A stretch of DNA of 64,000 nt from Pseudomonas viridiflava (GCF_900573885.1 NZ_UPSE01000453.1:310001-374000), one strand, 5' to 3'. Shown: positions 27,842-37,552, numbered from the stretch's first letter. Numbers and translations: made by a program. Notes: a model not told the origin generated them from the letters alone.

Positions 27842-28743
27842 TGCGCTGTCTCTGCTTTTGAATCGGAAGTCGGGGTATTCGGCACTTCAGCCAGGCGCCG
27901 CAGGCCGGTAAAGCCGGTGGGGTCGCTCAGGAACATGAGCATCACCTGGCGCCACACGGGGTCGGCGAAGGTTTGCACATGGCCGCCACGAGTAGGCTGG
28001 AACACCCGCGGCGGGCGCGCAGCTTGATACAAGCTCACGCCGTTGGAAAGGGGCACGACCGTATCGTCGATGCTCTGGTAGATCAACAGCGGCAGCTGCG
28101 GCAAATTGCCAATGGCGGCGAGCGCGCTGTCGCCGTCGGGCACCAGCCACGACAGCGGCACCTGCAATGGCCAGGTCAGCCAGGAATTGCTCAGGGTCAG
28201 CCGGGCGATGTCGCGGTAGCTGGCCGGTACGCCGTCCAGCACCAGCGCGCTCAGGCGTCCGGCCTGTTCGGGATGCTCGCTGAGGTAACGCACCGCCAGC
28301 GCGCCGCCAATACTCTGCCCCAGCACATACAGCGGCTGGTCCTGGGCGTGCGGCGCGGTTTTCAGCCAGGCGAAGGCGGCGTCGATGTCCTGGTAAACGC
28401 CGGGCAGATCGGCTTTTCCCTGAGAATTGCCGTAGCCGCGATAGTCCAGCAGCAGCACGTTATAGCCCTGCGCCGGCAACCAGTAACTGCCGCCCAGATG
28501 GGTGGCCACATTGCCGCCATTGCCGTGCAGGTGCAGCACCGTGCCCTTTAGCGCCACGCCCGCTTTCACCGGCAACCACCAGGCATGCAGGCGGGTGCCG
28601 TCGGCGGCGGTGAGGGAAACGTCCTGGTAAGCGACCTTGGCCACGGTCGGGGTGAAGGGCAGGCCTTTTTGCGGAAAGAACAGCAGATTGCTGCACCCGC
28701 ACAGGCTCGCCAGCATCAGGACCAGCACCAGCATTCGCCGCAT
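27838..28743 (-). CDS. alpha/beta-hydrolase lipoprotein
   Basis: A 301-residue lipoprotein (signal ending SLCGC) with an alpha/beta-hydrolase domain. Visible: the oxyanion HG of VLHLHGNGGN, YRGYGNSQGK, the nucleophile elbow GQSIGG, the acidic residue around SIDDTVVP and the late His in TRGGHVQTF. This fits the bacterial esterase group related to BEM46/ABHD13. The ATG at 28743 has GGGAGG upstream; a TTG three bases earlier is not needed. Substrate unknown; envelope-anchored and coupled to the 108-aa gene. Confidence 0.88.
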   Translation of the reverse strand: MRRMLVLVLMLASLCGCSNLLFFPQKGLPFTPTVAKVAYQDVSLTAADGTRLHAWWLPVKAGVALKGTVLHLHGNGGNVATHLGGSYWLPAQGYNVLLLDYRGYGNSQGKADLPGVYQDIDAAFAWLKTAPHAQDQPLYVLGQSIGGALAVRYLSEHPEQAGRLSALVLDGVPASYRDIARLTLSNSWLTWPLQVPLSWLVPDGDSALAAIGNLPQLPLLIYQSIDDTVVPLSNGVSLYQAARPPRVFQPTRGGHVQTFADPVWRQVMLMFLSDPTGFTGLRRLAEVPNTPTSDSKAETAQ

Positions 28744-28774
28744 CAATCGCCTCCCGGTAATTCCAATGAACGGC

Positions 28775-30070
28775 CTACAGAATGTTGGCGTAGTCAGCTT
28801 CGATGCGGTCCAGGCTCAGATGATTCAGGAAGTTTGAAAAACACATCCACGCCGACAGCGCATTGAGGTCGCGAAATTGCGGCGGCAGATACTTGGGCGG
28901 TACCACCAGGCCTTCGTCGACCAACTGGCGCAGGGTGCGCATGTCTTCCAGCGTGGCCTTGCCGCAGAACAGCAGCGGAATGGCTTCGAGCTTGCCTTTG
29001 CGCACGGCCAGCTGGATGTAGTTGTAAATCAGGATAAACCCCTTGAGGTACGACAAATCCTTGGTGAATGGCAATCCATCCGGCGTCGAGCCACGGAAGC
29101 TGCGGCTGGCATTGGCGTAGCTTTGCTCCATGTCGAAGCCCTGGGAGCGGAAGAAGTCGAACACTTGCAGGAAATCGGCGCCCTCTTCAGCCATGTGGAT
29201 GGCGCGCGTGCGGTTGGTCAGCTTGCGCAAGCGACTCGGGTAGGACGCAAAGGCGATCACTTCCATCAAAATCGCCAGGCCTTCCTGGGTAACGGTCGAG
29301 GAAGGCGGGCCCTTGGCGAGAAAGGTGCAGATCGGCTGGTTCAGGCCGTTCAGCGTAGTGCCCACATGCACCAGCCCTTCGTGCACTTCCAGGGCGCGCA
29401 CGTCGCGTTCGTTGAACATGGCGTCGGCGCGGATCTTGATGTAGTCGGCACCGGCGGCCGCGTCGGCCAGAATGCCGTCGGACTCGAACACGCGAATGGT
29501 GCTCTGCTCTTCACCAAACACGGTGTTCAACCGGCCTTGCAGCAACTGCACGGCGTCTTTGGCGGTGAGGGTTTTCGGTTCGTCTTTGAGGTCGCCGCGG
29601 TCGTCGATCTTGTTCAGGTAATCGGAAAACATCAGGCCGAGGTCGGCGAGGGTCGGGTCGCCGGCGTGGAATGCGTCGGAGGCGGAGCCGTAGAGTTCCT
29701 GCGAGATCAGGCCGAAGTCGGGAGTGCCGCGCGCTTCGAGCATGCGGATCACCATGCGGTATTCCTTGCACATGCGCCGCATGATCTGGCCCACCGGATT
29801 GAACTGGCCGAGCTGGCGGGTGATGTCGCGCTCGATGTTCTGGAACTCCAGCTTCTTGGCGCCCGAATCGAAACCCAGCGGGCGGCCGGCGTAGTAGTCG
29901 CGGCCTACCTGCGGCATTTCCTTGCCTTTGCCCTTGAGGAACGCCTGGCGCACGTTGTCGTCCCACTTGACGGCGTCCAGCACGCGGATCGGCGTTTGCG
30001 CCTCCACCAGCCGGTCGGAGAGCGCGCGAATAACCAATTGGTAGTTGTCGAGTGGGGTTTGGCTGTTCAT
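28775..30070 (-). CDS. DUF1704 family putative metallopeptidase (QEGLA-motif protein)
   Basis: A 431-residue protein of the DUF1704 group, sometimes named flavohemoglobin expression-modulating QEGLA motif protein. The HEGLVH at residues 230-235 is an HExxxH zinc site and the downstream QEGLA (262-266) supplies another glutamate; the same arrangement is catalytic in the eukaryotic tubulin carboxypeptidase MATCAP of this family. A peptidase role here is inferred. No signal peptide, so cytosolic. The ATG at 30070 is sound; its upstream space holds a REP element. Confidence 0.88.
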   Translation of the reverse strand: MNSQTPLDNYQLVIRALSDRLVEAQTPIRVLDAVKWDDNVRQAFLKGKGKEMPQVGRDYYAGRPLGFDSGAKKLEFQNIERDITRQLGQFNPVGQIMRRMCKEYRMVIRMLEARGTPDFGLISQELYGSASDAFHAGDPTLADLGLMFSDYLNKIDDRGDLKDEPKTLTAKDAVQLLQGRLNTVFGEEQSTIRVFESDGILADAAAGADYIKIRADAMFNERDVRALEVHEGLVHVGTTLNGLNQPICTFLAKGPPSSTVTQEGLAILMEVIAFASYPSRLRKLTNRTRAIHMAEEGADFLQVFDFFRSQGFDMEQSYANASRSFRGSTPDGLPFTKDLSYLKGFILIYNYIQLAVRKGKLEAIPLLFCGKATLEDMRTLRQLVDEGLVVPPKYLPPQFRDLNALSAWMCFSNFLNHLSLDRIEADYANIL

Positions 30071-30093
30071 CGGTCCCTCGCCTCAAAATCAAG

Positions 30094-30120
30094 AGCATCG
30101 CGGCTGAAGCCGCTCCTGCA
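30094..30120. repeat. single REP element
   Basis: AGCATCGCGGCTGAAGCCGC followed by TCCTGCA, the same REP family as at 14115 and 53809, lying between the lipoprotein and DUF1704 genes. Confidence 0.8.
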
Positions 30121-30131
30121 AAAGCAGCGTA

Positions 30132-30695
30132 TTACTCGCCGGTGCGCTGGTAGCGCGCCACTTCAACGAACACGTCCGAGTTGGCCTGATCGTCGAGGTA
30201 GGCAAATACCTTGTCCAGCGGGCTGGTGATCACCACGCCGTCGCCTTCCGGGGTTTCTATCACATCGCCCTGCAGACTGCCGCTTTGCAGCTCCTGGCTG
30301 ACGCGGTCGATGTCCAGGTTATAGAGCAGCAGTTCGTTGTCTTTGGTCAGCTCGAAACCGCCAATGGCGAAGTTCGCGCCCAGGCTTTTCGGCAAGCCCG
30401 CCGACAGGTACCAGCGGCTGCCGTGGTGAGACACGGTGAAGCTGTATTCCTCGACGCTCTTGGCGTTGTCGGGGCTGTTGATATAGGTGCGGGCTTTATA
30501 GACGTTCGAGCCGGAACGGCTGATGTCGAGGTACAGGGTGTCGCCAAACTCGTTCTTGCGCGTCCACTCGCCCAACAGCGGCATGGGCGCCGGCTCGTTG
30601 GCGGGGATGGGGTCTTTAAACGTGACCAGGCAGCCGCTGAGCAACAGGAACGACGCTGCCATCAGCACTCGCCAAGCCTTGATCGATTTACCCAT
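30132..30695 (-). CDS. predicted lipoprotein, 187 aa
   Basis: Lipoprotein signal MGKSIKAWRVLMAASFLLLSGC followed by a beta-rich domain (LLGEWTRKNEFGDTLYLDISRSGSNVYKARTYINSP, EEYSFTVSHHGSRWYLSAGLPKSLGANFAIGGFEL). Start at the ATG at 30695 with GAGGAG upstream. No catalytic motif; it resembles small outer-membrane-tethered lipoproteins of unknown role. It stands between REP and GTTGGGC-type repeats. Confidence 0.82.
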   Translation of the reverse strand: MGKSIKAWRVLMAASFLLLSGCLVTFKDPIPANEPAPMPLLGEWTRKNEFGDTLYLDISRSGSNVYKARTYINSPDNAKSVEEYSFTVSHHGSRWYLSAGLPKSLGANFAIGGFELTKDNELLLYNLDIDRVSQELQSGSLQGDVIETPEGDGVVITSPLDKVFAYLDDQANSDVFVEVARYQRTGE

Positions 30696-30778
30696 CCGCT
30701 GCCCACTCCTCTGTGCTGAATACAAAACGGCGCACCTTACGCTAGAAATGTGACAAGTCATGGGAACCGTCATTCAGC

Positions 30779-30846
30779 GTAGGTTGGGCTGCAAAGCCCA
30801 ACACTTCAGACCCGCGCACCGGGCTCGCGGCCCGGCCTGCGTTACA
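30779..30846. repeat. palindromic repeats after the TetR gene
   Basis: Perfect hairpin GTTGGGCT-GCAA-AGCCCAAC (30783-30802), then a GC-rich imperfect palindrome around GGGCTCGCGGCCC. It could also end the TetR transcript. Confidence 0.6.
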
Positions 30847-31552
30847 AACCGAGGACCAGATAAATGTAGCGCTTCAACAGTGCAAGCATGTCGGCACTGT
30901 CCATGTTCGCCGCTCCATCGATCAAACCCTGATATTCCATGCGTTCAACAATGCCGGTCAGCACCTTGGCGTCTTCGCTGGCGTGCCTGGAGCCCAGCAC
31001 CTGAAAGAAGTGCGTCACGCCCTGCTGCAGAATCTGGCGGTGCGAGCGGACCAGCTCGTGCAGCCGTGGGTTGAGCAACGCTTCCTGCTGAAACGCCCGC
31101 TCGGCAAGCAGATGCGCCGGGCGCTCTATCACTTGCCGGCGCACGTAATCCACCGCCATGGCGGCAATGTAATCGGCCAGCTCACGGCGCGATTCGGCGC
31201 TGCCGTCAAGCTTTTCCACACGGGCACGCAACAACCCTTCCGCACCGTCCCAGAACGCCGCCATGTCGGCAGCACTGCGCTCCACGAACAAGGCAAAGGT
31301 GTCGGTGATGAGGTCGTTGATGTCTTTGAAATAGTAGGTAGTGGCGGACAACGGCACATCGGCCTCGGCCGCTACCGCCCGGTGGCGAACGGCGCGAACG
31401 CCTTCGCGAATAATGATGCGCATGGCCGCATCGAGAATGGCCTGACGGCGCTGCTCGCTGCCCTGGCGACTGGCCTTGCGGCCCTGGTACTGCACGCTTT
31501 CGGCAACGGCGCTGGCAACGTCGGCGGCGCTGTCTCGGGAAGGTTGGGTCAC
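30842..31552 (-). CDS. TetR-family transcriptional regulator
   Basis: Repressor-type protein of 236 residues. The TetR helix-turn-helix reads RRQAILDAAMRIIIREGVRAVRHRAVAAEADVPLSATTYYFKDINDLITDTF; the variable ligand domain follows. It belongs to the branch in which GLIDGAANMDS and a hydrophobic C-terminal helix end the protein. I prefer the GTG at 31552, which has AGAGG upstream; a TTG at 31573 is possible. The target is not evident; neighbours are the lipoprotein gene and lysS. Confidence 0.85.
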   Translation of the reverse strand: MTQPSRDSAADVASAVAESVQYQGRKASRQGSEQRRQAILDAAMRIIIREGVRAVRHRAVAAEADVPLSATTYYFKDINDLITDTFALFVERSAADMAAFWDGAEGLLRARVEKLDGSAESRRELADYIAAMAVDYVRRQVIERPAHLLAERAFQQEALLNPRLHELVRSHRQILQQGVTHFFQVLGSRHASEDAKVLTGIVERMEYQGLIDGAANMDSADMLALLKRYIYLVLGL

Positions 31553-31651
31553 GGTTGGGCTTACCTCTCGCAATGGTGAAACTCTCGCCTTGGAGCGTGC
31601 CCAGGCAGAATAAATCCCTACCCCACTAACCTTTCTGAGCGTTACCGCTAC

Positions 31652-31680
31652 AGGCCGAACGCACGGTGTGCGCCCGGCCT
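31652..31680 (-). terminator. hairpin after lysS
   Basis: AGGCCG / CGGCCT enclose an inner GCAC-GGT-GTGC stem, nine bases beyond the lysS stop on the minus strand. No T-run, so termination is only suggested. Confidence 0.35.
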
Positions 31681-31688
31681 GCCTGGTG

Positions 31689-33203
31689 TTACGCCTGAGG
31701 GCGCATGTGGGGGAACAGGATCACGTCGCGAATAGACGGCGCATCCGTCAACAACATCACCAAACGGTCGATACCAATACCTTCGCCAGCCGTCGGCGGC
31801 ATGCCGTACTCCAGCGCCCGAACAAAATCGGCGTCGTAGTGCATGGCTTCGTCATCGCCGGCGTCCTTGTCGGCCACTTGCGCCTGGAAGCGCTCAGCCT
31901 GGTCTTCCGCGTCATTCAACTCGGAATAGGCGTTGGCGATTTCACGGCCACCAATGAACAGCTCGAAGCGGTCGGTCACGCTGGGGTCCTGATCATTGCG
32001 ACGGGCCAGCGGCGACACTTCAAACGGGTACTGGGTAATGAAGTGCGGCTGCTCGAGTTTGTGCTCGACCAGTTCTTCGAAAATCATCACCTGCAATTTG
32101 CCCAGACCTTCAAAGCCCAGCACCTTGGCGCCGGCCTTCTTGGCGATTTCCCGCGCTTTGTCGATGTCGGTGAGATCGGCAGCGGTCAGTTCCGGGTTGT
32201 ACTTGAGGATCGAGTCGAACACCGACAGGCGCACAAACGGCTCGCCGAAGTGGAACACCTTGCCCTGGTACGGCACGTCGGTGCTGCCCAGTACCAGCTG
32301 CGCCAACTCGCGGAACAATTCCTCGGTGAGGTCCATGTTGTCTTCGTAGTCGGCGTAGGCCTGGTAGAACTCGAGCATGGTGAACTCGGGGTTGTGCCGG
32401 GTCGAAACACCTTCGTTACGGAAGTTGCGGTTGATCTCGAACACACGCTCGAAGCCGCCCACTACCAGACGCTTGAGGTACAGCTCCGGCGCGATGCGCA
32501 GGTACATGCCCATGTCCAGCGCGTTGTGGTGCGTTTCAAACGGCTTGGCCGCAGCGCCGCCAGGAATGCTTTGCAGCATCGGCGTTTCCACTTCGAGGAA
32601 GTCGCGTTTCATCAAAAAGCTGCGGATGTGGGCGATGACCTGCGAACGAACGCGGAACGTCTGGCGGGTTTCTTCGTTGACGATCAGGTCAACGTAGCGC
32701 TGGCGATAACGGGTTTCGGTGTCGGTCAGGCCGTGGTGTTTGTCCGGCAGCGGACGCAGCGACTTGGTCAGCAGCCGCACGTTGGTCATCTCGACATACA
32801 GATCACCTTTGCCGGAACGGGCCAGGGTGCCTTCGGCGGCAATGATGTCGCCCAGGTCCCAGGTTTTCACTTCGGCCAGTGTTTCTTCCGACAGGGTTTT
32901 GCGATTCACGTACACCTGAATTCGGCCGGTCATGTCCTGGATAACCATGAACGCGCCACGGTTGAGCATGATGCGACCGGCCACCTTGACCGGAATGGCC
33001 GCTGCTTCCAATTCTTCCTTGGTCTTGTCGGCGTACTGTTTCTGCAGGTCATTGCAGTAGTTGTCGCGACGGAAGTCGTTGGGGAAGGCCTGACCCTTGC
33101 TGCGCGCGGCGGCGAGCTTTTCTTTGCGCAGGGCGATCAGGGAGTTTTCTTCCTGTTGCAGCGCTTGCAGGTCGGGTTGCGGTTCGGCTTTGTGATCGCT
33201 CAT
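31689..33203 (-). CDS. lysS: lysyl-tRNA synthetase, class II
   Basis: Charges tRNA-Lys with lysine. The 504-residue protein has the N-terminal OB-fold anticodon-binding domain ([27 protein letters not shown]) and the class II catalytic core: motif 1 near [10 protein letters not shown], motif 2 [24 protein letters not shown] and motif 3 [26 protein letters not shown]. Full length. It lies downstream of prfB, the standard prfB-lysS pair, with a REPIN-like repeat in the 125-bp gap. Confidence 0.97.
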   Translation of the reverse strand: MSDHKAEPQPDLQALQQEENSLIALRKEKLAAARSKGQAFPNDFRRDNYCNDLQKQYADKTKEELEAAAIPVKVAGRIMLNRGAFMVIQDMTGRIQVYVNRKTLSEETLAEVKTWDLGDIIAAEGTLARSGKGDLYVEMTNVRLLTKSLRPLPDKHHGLTDTETRYRQRYVDLIVNEETRQTFRVRSQVIAHIRSFLMKRDFLEVETPMLQSIPGGAAAKPFETHHNALDMGMYLRIAPELYLKRLVVGGFERVFEINRNFRNEGVSTRHNPEFTMLEFYQAYADYEDNMDLTEELFRELAQLVLGSTDVPYQGKVFHFGEPFVRLSVFDSILKYNPELTAADLTDIDKAREIAKKAGAKVLGFEGLGKLQVMIFEELVEHKLEQPHFITQYPFEVSPLARRNDQDPSVTDRFELFIGGREIANAYSELNDAEDQAERFQAQVADKDAGDDEAMHYDADFVRALEYGMPPTAGEGIGIDRLVMLLTDAPSIRDVILFPHMRPQA

Positions 33204-33241
33204 GTCTTTACGGTATCCATTACAGGGTGCGGTACGCGCAG

Positions 33242-33301
33242 GTGTGGGAGTTCAGCGGCTCATTGCATAACGGCCATCGCGGCCGAAGCCGCTCCCACAC
33301 T
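33242..33301. repeat. REPIN-like paired REP between prfB and lysS
   Basis: TGTGGGAG...AGCGGCT at the left and GCGGCCGAAGCCGCTCCCAC at the right form an inverted pair of the REP family, a sequence variant with CCCACA instead of CCTACA at its end. Confidence 0.75.
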
Positions 33302-33327
33302 GCGTCCGATTCAGTTACTCGGCGGTT

Positions 33328-34423
33328 TTAAAGCCCTTGTTTGAGGCTTGCGATCAGGTACTCGTCCAGATCGCCGTCCAGCACTTTGTCACAGTCGCTG
33401 CGTTCGATGCTGGTGCGCAGGTCTTTGATGCGCGAAGCGTCGAGTACGTACGAGCGAATCTGGTGACCCCAGCCGATATCCGACTTGGTGTCTTCCAGCG
33501 CCTGAGACGCCGCGTTGCGCTTCTGCACTTCCTGCTCATACAAGCGGGCGCGGAGCATTTTCATTGCGGTGTCTTTGTTGGCGTGTTGCGACCGCTCGTT
33601 CTGGCAGCTGACCACGGTATTGGTCGGCACGTGGGTAATACGCACGGCCGAGTCGGTGGTGTTTACGTGCTGACCACCGGCACCGGATGAACGATAGGTG
33701 TCAATTCGCAGGTCTGCCGGGTTGATCTCGATTTCGATGTTGTCATCGATTTCCGGCGACACGAACACCGCCGAGAACGAGGTATGGCGACGGTTACCCG
33801 AGTCGAATGGGCTTTTTCGTACGAGACGGTGAACGCCGATCTCGGTGCGCAGCCAACCAAACGCGTATTCGCCTTTGATGTGCACCGTGGCGCCTTTGAT
33901 GCCCGCAACTTCACCGGCTGACAGCTCCATGATGGTGGCGTCGAAGCCGCGCTTGTCGGCCCAGCGCAGGTACATGCGCAGCAGAATGTTGGCCCAGTCC
34001 TGGGCTTCGGTGCCGCCGGAACCGGCCTGGATGTCGAGGTAGGCGTTGTTGGCGTCCATTTCACCGCTGAACATGCGGCGGAATTCGAGCTTCTCCAGCG
34101 CTTCGCGCAGGCGCTCGACCTCGGCGGCCACGTCGTCGACGGCGCCCTGGTCTTCTTCCTCTGCCGCCATTTGCAGCAGGTCGCGGGCATCACTGAGGCC
34201 GCTGCTCATTTCGTCGAGGGTTTCGACGATCTGCGCCAGCTGAGCGCGTTCGCGACCCAGGTTTTGCGCATATTCGGGGTTGTTCCACACGGCCGGGTCT
34301 TCCAGCTCGCGGTTGACTTCCGTCAGACGATCACTCTTGTGATCGTAGTCAAAGATACCCCCGAATCGTTTCGGAACGTTCGGAGAGGTCCTTGATGCTG
34401 TTAAGGATCGGGTTGATTTCCAT
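33328..34423 (-). CDS. prfB: peptide chain release factor RF2, with programmed +1 frameshift
   Basis: Terminates translation at UGA and UAA. The gene is in two frames: ATG at 34423 opens [24 protein letters not shown], then an in-frame TGA (34351-34349); a +1 slip on CTT continues with [12 protein letters not shown] through the long frame ending at 33328, 364 residues in all. The long frame carries the SPF codon-recognition motif (SPFDSGNRR) and the catalytic GGQ ([10 protein letters not shown]). RF2 abundance sets the frameshift rate, the known autoregulation. This is not a broken gene. Confidence 0.96.
34349..34363 (-). other. RF2 programmed frameshift site
   Basis: On the minus strand the sequence GGGGGTATCTTTGAC puts an internal Shine-Dalgarno-like G-run three bases before the slippery CTT and the UGA followed by C, the poor-termination context. 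This is the canonical prfB recoding signal. Confidence 0.95.
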
Positions 34424-34537
34424 GGTAGGCAGCACTCGCAGGCGTTACTTTCGAAAAGCCGGCGAGTATACCCGAGTAGACATGCGGGTTGCAGCGGGAA
34501 ATCGGGGGGATTGGGCGAAGATCGCGGTTCGCCGCTG

Positions 34538-34656
34538 CCCTCTCCCCTAGCCCCTCTCCCGCGAGCGGGAGAGGGGAATTCAATCGCGCCCCGGCCGCCA
34601 GCGCCTACTCGGTCCGCCCCCTCGCCCGCTTGCGGGAGAGGGCTGGGGAGAGGGGC
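34538..34656. repeat. CCCTCTCCCC-ended inverted repeat, copy 1
   Basis: Arms CCCTCTCCCCTAGCCCCTCT and the complementary end with GGCTGGGGAGAGGGG enclose two internal hairpins (CTCCCGCGAGCGGGAG and CTCGCCCGCTTGCGGGAG types). A second copy lies at 50823-50937. Non-coding, between prfB and the DUF533 gene. Confidence 0.85.
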
Positions 34657-34665
34657 TCTTGGCTG

Positions 34666-35373
34666 TTAAACCGCCTGACGCACCTGATTCTCCAACTCCA
34701 GCTTCAGCGAAGGCTCAAGCTTCAGCTGCTTGGCCAGTTCGTCCAGATAAGCACGTTCCATAAAGTGCTCTTCATCCACCATCAACACGCTCGCCACGTA
34801 CATTTCCGCCGCCATTTCCGGGGTGGTGGCCACACGCGCAACGTCGGCCGGGTCGAGGGGTTTGTTGAGTTCGCGGTCGAGCCAGGTTTTCAGCTCGGGA
34901 TCGTTGGTCAGCTTGACGAATTCGCCTTCAATCAACTGCCGCTCGCGGCCGTCGACGTGGCCATCGGCTTTGGCAGCCGCCACCAGCGCTTTGAGAATCG
35001 CCTGGCTGTGCAGCTCGGCCTGAGGCTCGGGCAGACGGTCGAGGGTTTGCGGTTCGGTAACGGCACCGTTGGCCTGGTTGGCCTGCCAGTTGCCGTAGGC
35101 TTTGTAGGCGATCACGCCCAGCGCGGCGAGGCCGCCGTAGGTCAGGGCTTTGCCGCCCAGCTTGCGCGCGCTCTTGTTGCCCAGCAGCAGGCCCATGGCC
35201 CCGGCTGCCAAGGCGCCGCCACCGGCACCGCCGAGCAAACTGCCGAGATTGGCGCTGTCCAGCAGCCCGCCCGCCTTACCGCCACTGGTGCCGGGCTTGG
35301 CGCCGCCGGTTTTGCTTTGCAGCAGATCCTGGCCGGACTTGAGCAGTTGATCGAGTAAGCCACGGGTGTTCAT
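34666..35373 (-). CDS. DUF533/TerB-like membrane protein (YebE-like)
   Basis: A 235-residue protein starting at the ATG at 35373 with GGAGGCG upstream. N-terminal MNTRGLLDQLLKSGQDLLQSK, then a glycine/alanine-rich membrane segment (LGSLLGGAGGGALAAGAMGLLLG and YGGLAALGVIAYKAYGNW), then a helical TerB-like DUF533 domain (ILKALVAAAKADGHVDGRERQLIEGEFVKL...EMYVASVLMVDEEHFMERAYLDELAKQLKL). E. coli YebE is of this type and belongs to envelope stress regulons; the function is unknown. Confidence 0.88.
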   Translation of the reverse strand: MNTRGLLDQLLKSGQDLLQSKTGGAKPGTSGGKAGGLLDSANLGSLLGGAGGGALAAGAMGLLLGNKSARKLGGKALTYGGLAALGVIAYKAYGNWQANQANGAVTEPQTLDRLPEPQAELHSQAILKALVAAAKADGHVDGRERQLIEGEFVKLTNDPELKTWLDRELNKPLDPADVARVATTPEMAAEMYVASVLMVDEEHFMERAYLDELAKQLKLEPSLKLELENQVRQAV

Positions 35374-35512
35374 AACGCCTCCAGTCATTGAATAAACCGA
35401 CCGGCAGACTAGAACCAAACGAGGGAAAAACCCTACACGAGAGTGTTTGCGGATGTTGCTTTTGGGGAGGCCGTGCGTTTTTCGGGGGCGTACGTCCCCC
35501 GAACTCGACCTC

Positions 35513-36490
35513 CTACAACATCCCCACCTGATTACGCCCCGCATTCTTGGCCTGATACAGCGCACGGTCTGCGCTCTGTATCAGCAGCCGGTGCTCTTCA
35601 CCCTGCTGCGGCAGCATGGTCGCCAGGCCGATGCTGACGGTCAGCACCGAGCCTTCTTTGGGTGAGGTATGGGCGATGTTCAGCCCTTCCACGGCGCGGC
35701 GAATTTTCTCGGCCACCAGCCGCGCGCCGCCTGACGAGGTGCTCGGCAGCACCATGGCGAACTCTTCGCCGCCGTAACGGGCGGGCAGGTCCGAGGGCCG
35801 GCTGCAGCCGCCGCGAATGGCGTCGGCGACCTGATGCAAGGCTTCGTCGCCTTTGAGGTGACCGAAGCCGTCGTTGAAGGCTTTGAAGTAGTCGACGTCA
35901 ATCATCAGCAGCGACAGCTGGCTTTGCTCGCGCATGGCGCGGCGCCATTCCATTTCCAGGTATTCGTCGAAGTGACGACGGTTCGACAGTCCGGTCAGGC
36001 CGTCGGAGTTCATCAACCGTTGCAGCACCAGGTTGGTTTCCATCAACTGCTGCTGGCTTTCGCGCAGGGCGCGGTGGGCGTCGTCGCGTTGCACCTGCAT
36101 CTGGTAGGAACGTGAGTGGTAGCGGATGCGGGCGATCAGCTCGATAGAGTCGGGCAGTTTCACCAGGTAATCGTTGGCGCCGGCACCAAAGGCCGAGCTT
36201 TTCACCAGGCCGTCGTCTTTGGTCGACAGCACGATAATCGGGATATCCGCCGTCACCGGGTTGGCGCGATAGGCGCGCACCAGCGACAGGCCGTCGACGC
36301 CCGGCATTACCAGGTCCTGAATGATCACGGTGGGTTTTATCTGAATGGCCTGCGCCACGGCCTGGTGAGGGTCCGAGCAGAAGTGAAAGCCGATATTCGG
36401 CTCGTTCGCCAGGGCCCGGCGGATGGCCTCACCGATCATGGCTTGGTCATCCACCAGCAACACCATTACGGCGTTTTCGTCGTTAATCAC
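35513..36490 (-). CDS. wspR: diguanylate cyclase response regulator WspR
   Basis: Output of the Wsp system: makes cyclic-di-GMP when phosphorylated, favouring surface attachment and biofilm. An N-terminal receiver domain ([12 protein letters not shown], phospho-Asp at about residue 59 in IIQDLVMPG) is joined by a helical stalk to a GGDEF domain with the active site RYGGEEF and an RPSD inhibitory I-site five residues before it. Start: GTG at 36490 with GAGGG ten bases upstream; a TTG at 36511 is weaker. It ends the wsp operon, 54 bases after wspF. Confidence 0.95.
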   Translation of the reverse strand: MINDENAVMVLLVDDQAMIGEAIRRALANEPNIGFHFCSDPHQAVAQAIQIKPTVIIQDLVMPGVDGLSLVRAYRANPVTADIPIIVLSTKDDGLVKSSAFGAGANDYLVKLPDSIELIARIRYHSRSYQMQVQRDDAHRALRESQQQLMETNLVLQRLMNSDGLTGLSNRRHFDEYLEMEWRRAMREQSQLSLLMIDVDYFKAFNDGFGHLKGDEALHQVADAIRGGCSRPSDLPARYGGEEFAMVLPSTSSGGARLVAEKIRRAVEGLNIAHTSPKEGSVLTVSIGLATMLPQQGEEHRLLIQSADRALYQAKNAGRNQVGML

Positions 36491-36513
36491 TTCGGTACTA
36501 CCCTCGATCAATC

Positions 36514-36523
36514 GTTGTTGTTG
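36514..36523 (-). promoter_or_regulatory. CA-rich motif in the wspR leader, possible Hfq/Crc site
   Basis: The minus strand reads ACAACAACAAC just upstream of the wspR ribosome site, matching the AANAANAA pattern bound by Hfq with Crc in pseudomonads. Inferred from pattern only. Confidence 0.35.
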
Positions 36524-36544
36524 TACACGAGAAACCCGTAACGC

Positions 36545-37552
36545 TTACGTCCACAGCCGACACAGCGTGGGCGCGATAGCGTCCAGTGAACAAATTTCCA
36601 CCGCTGCATCGATGGCGGCGGCTGCCTTGGGCATGCCGTACACCGCCGAGCTTTGCTGGTCTTGCGCGATGGTATGGAAGCCGCGCTCGCGCATCAGTTT
36701 CAGACCGTTGGCGCCGTCGCGGCCCATGCCGGTGAGCAGCACGCCAATCGCCTCACCCTGCCAATACTGCGCGACGCTCTCGAAAAACACATCTATGGAC
36801 GGCCGATATATATGGTCGCTCGGCTCCACTGTGTAACTCAATGTGCCGTCTTTAAGCAGCCGCAGATGGTGGTTGGTGCCCGCCAGCAACACCGTGCCCA
36901 GCTGTGGCTGTTCGCCCGCCACGGCCAGACGCACCGGCATGTTCGCCGCGCTGCACAGCCAATCGGCCATGCCCGCGGCAAACACTTCATCCACGTGCTG
37001 CACCAGCACCACGGCGGCGGGAAAATCCGCCGGCAGCGCTTTCAGCAGTATTTCCAGCGCGGCCGGGCCGCCTGCCGAGGCACCAATGGCCAGCAACGCC
37101 TTGCGCTGCCGGTCGGGCGTGCGCGTCGGCGCTTTGTCGGCCGGCTTCTTTTCGCCCTGCCCCAACAGCCAGCCGATGTTCTGAATCTTGCGCAGCAGCG
37201 GCGCGGCGGCTTCGCGTAAATCGCCGACGCCCAGCGCCGGGGTGTCCACCACATCCACCGCGCCGTGGCCCATGGCCTCGAACACGCGGTTCATGCTCTG
37301 CTGCGAATTCACCGTCACCACCACCACGGCGCACGGCGTATTGGCCATGATCTGCCGGGTGGCTTCCACGCCATCCATGACCGGCATGATCAAGTCCATC
37401 AGCACCACGTCCGGGCGTTGCTCGGCGCATTTGGCCACGGCTTCGGCGCCGTCGCCCGCCACCCAGATCACCTGGTGCGCCGGCTCCAGCGCCAGCGCGC
37501 GACGCAGCGCCTCCACGGCCAGCGGCATGTCGTTGACAATCCCTATCTTCAC
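36545..37552 (-). CDS. wspF: CheB-type methylesterase WspF
   Basis: Demethylates the WspA receptor and so damps the Wsp signal; loss of WspF in P. aeruginosa locks c-di-GMP high. It has 335 residues: receiver domain with Asp53 (LMDLIMPVMDG) and a CheB catalytic domain showing the Ser of GASAGGP, the His of QHVDE and the Asp of GMGRDGANGL. GTG start at 37552 directly after the wspE stop, with GGGGAG in the end of wspE. Intact, so the system is presumably adaptable. Confidence 0.95.
   Translation of the reverse strand: MKIGIVNDMPLAVEALRRALALEPAHQVIWVAGDGAEAVAKCAEQRPDVVLMDLIMPVMDGVEATRQIMANTPCAVVVVTVNSQQSMNRVFEAMGHGAVDVVDTPALGVGDLREAAAPLLRKIQNIGWLLGQGEKKPADKAPTRTPDRQRKALLAIGASAGGPAALEILLKALPADFPAAVVLVQHVDEVFAAGMADWLCSAANMPVRLAVAGEQPQLGTVLLAGTNHHLRLLKDGTLSYTVEPSDHIYRPSIDVFFESVAQYWQGEAIGVLLTGMGRDGANGLKLMRERGFHTIAQDQQSSAVYGMPKAAAAIDAAVEICSLDAIAPTLCRLWT

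Noticed and set aside
31668..33344. 558-codon plus-strand open frame opposite lysS
   Set aside because: Fully antisense to lysS, His/Gln/Val-rich composition typical of the complement of a GC-rich gene, no ribosome site or known domain.
33328..34290. prfB as a truncated gene lacking its N-terminus
   Set aside because: The missing part is in the other frame behind the standard RF2 programmed frameshift site.
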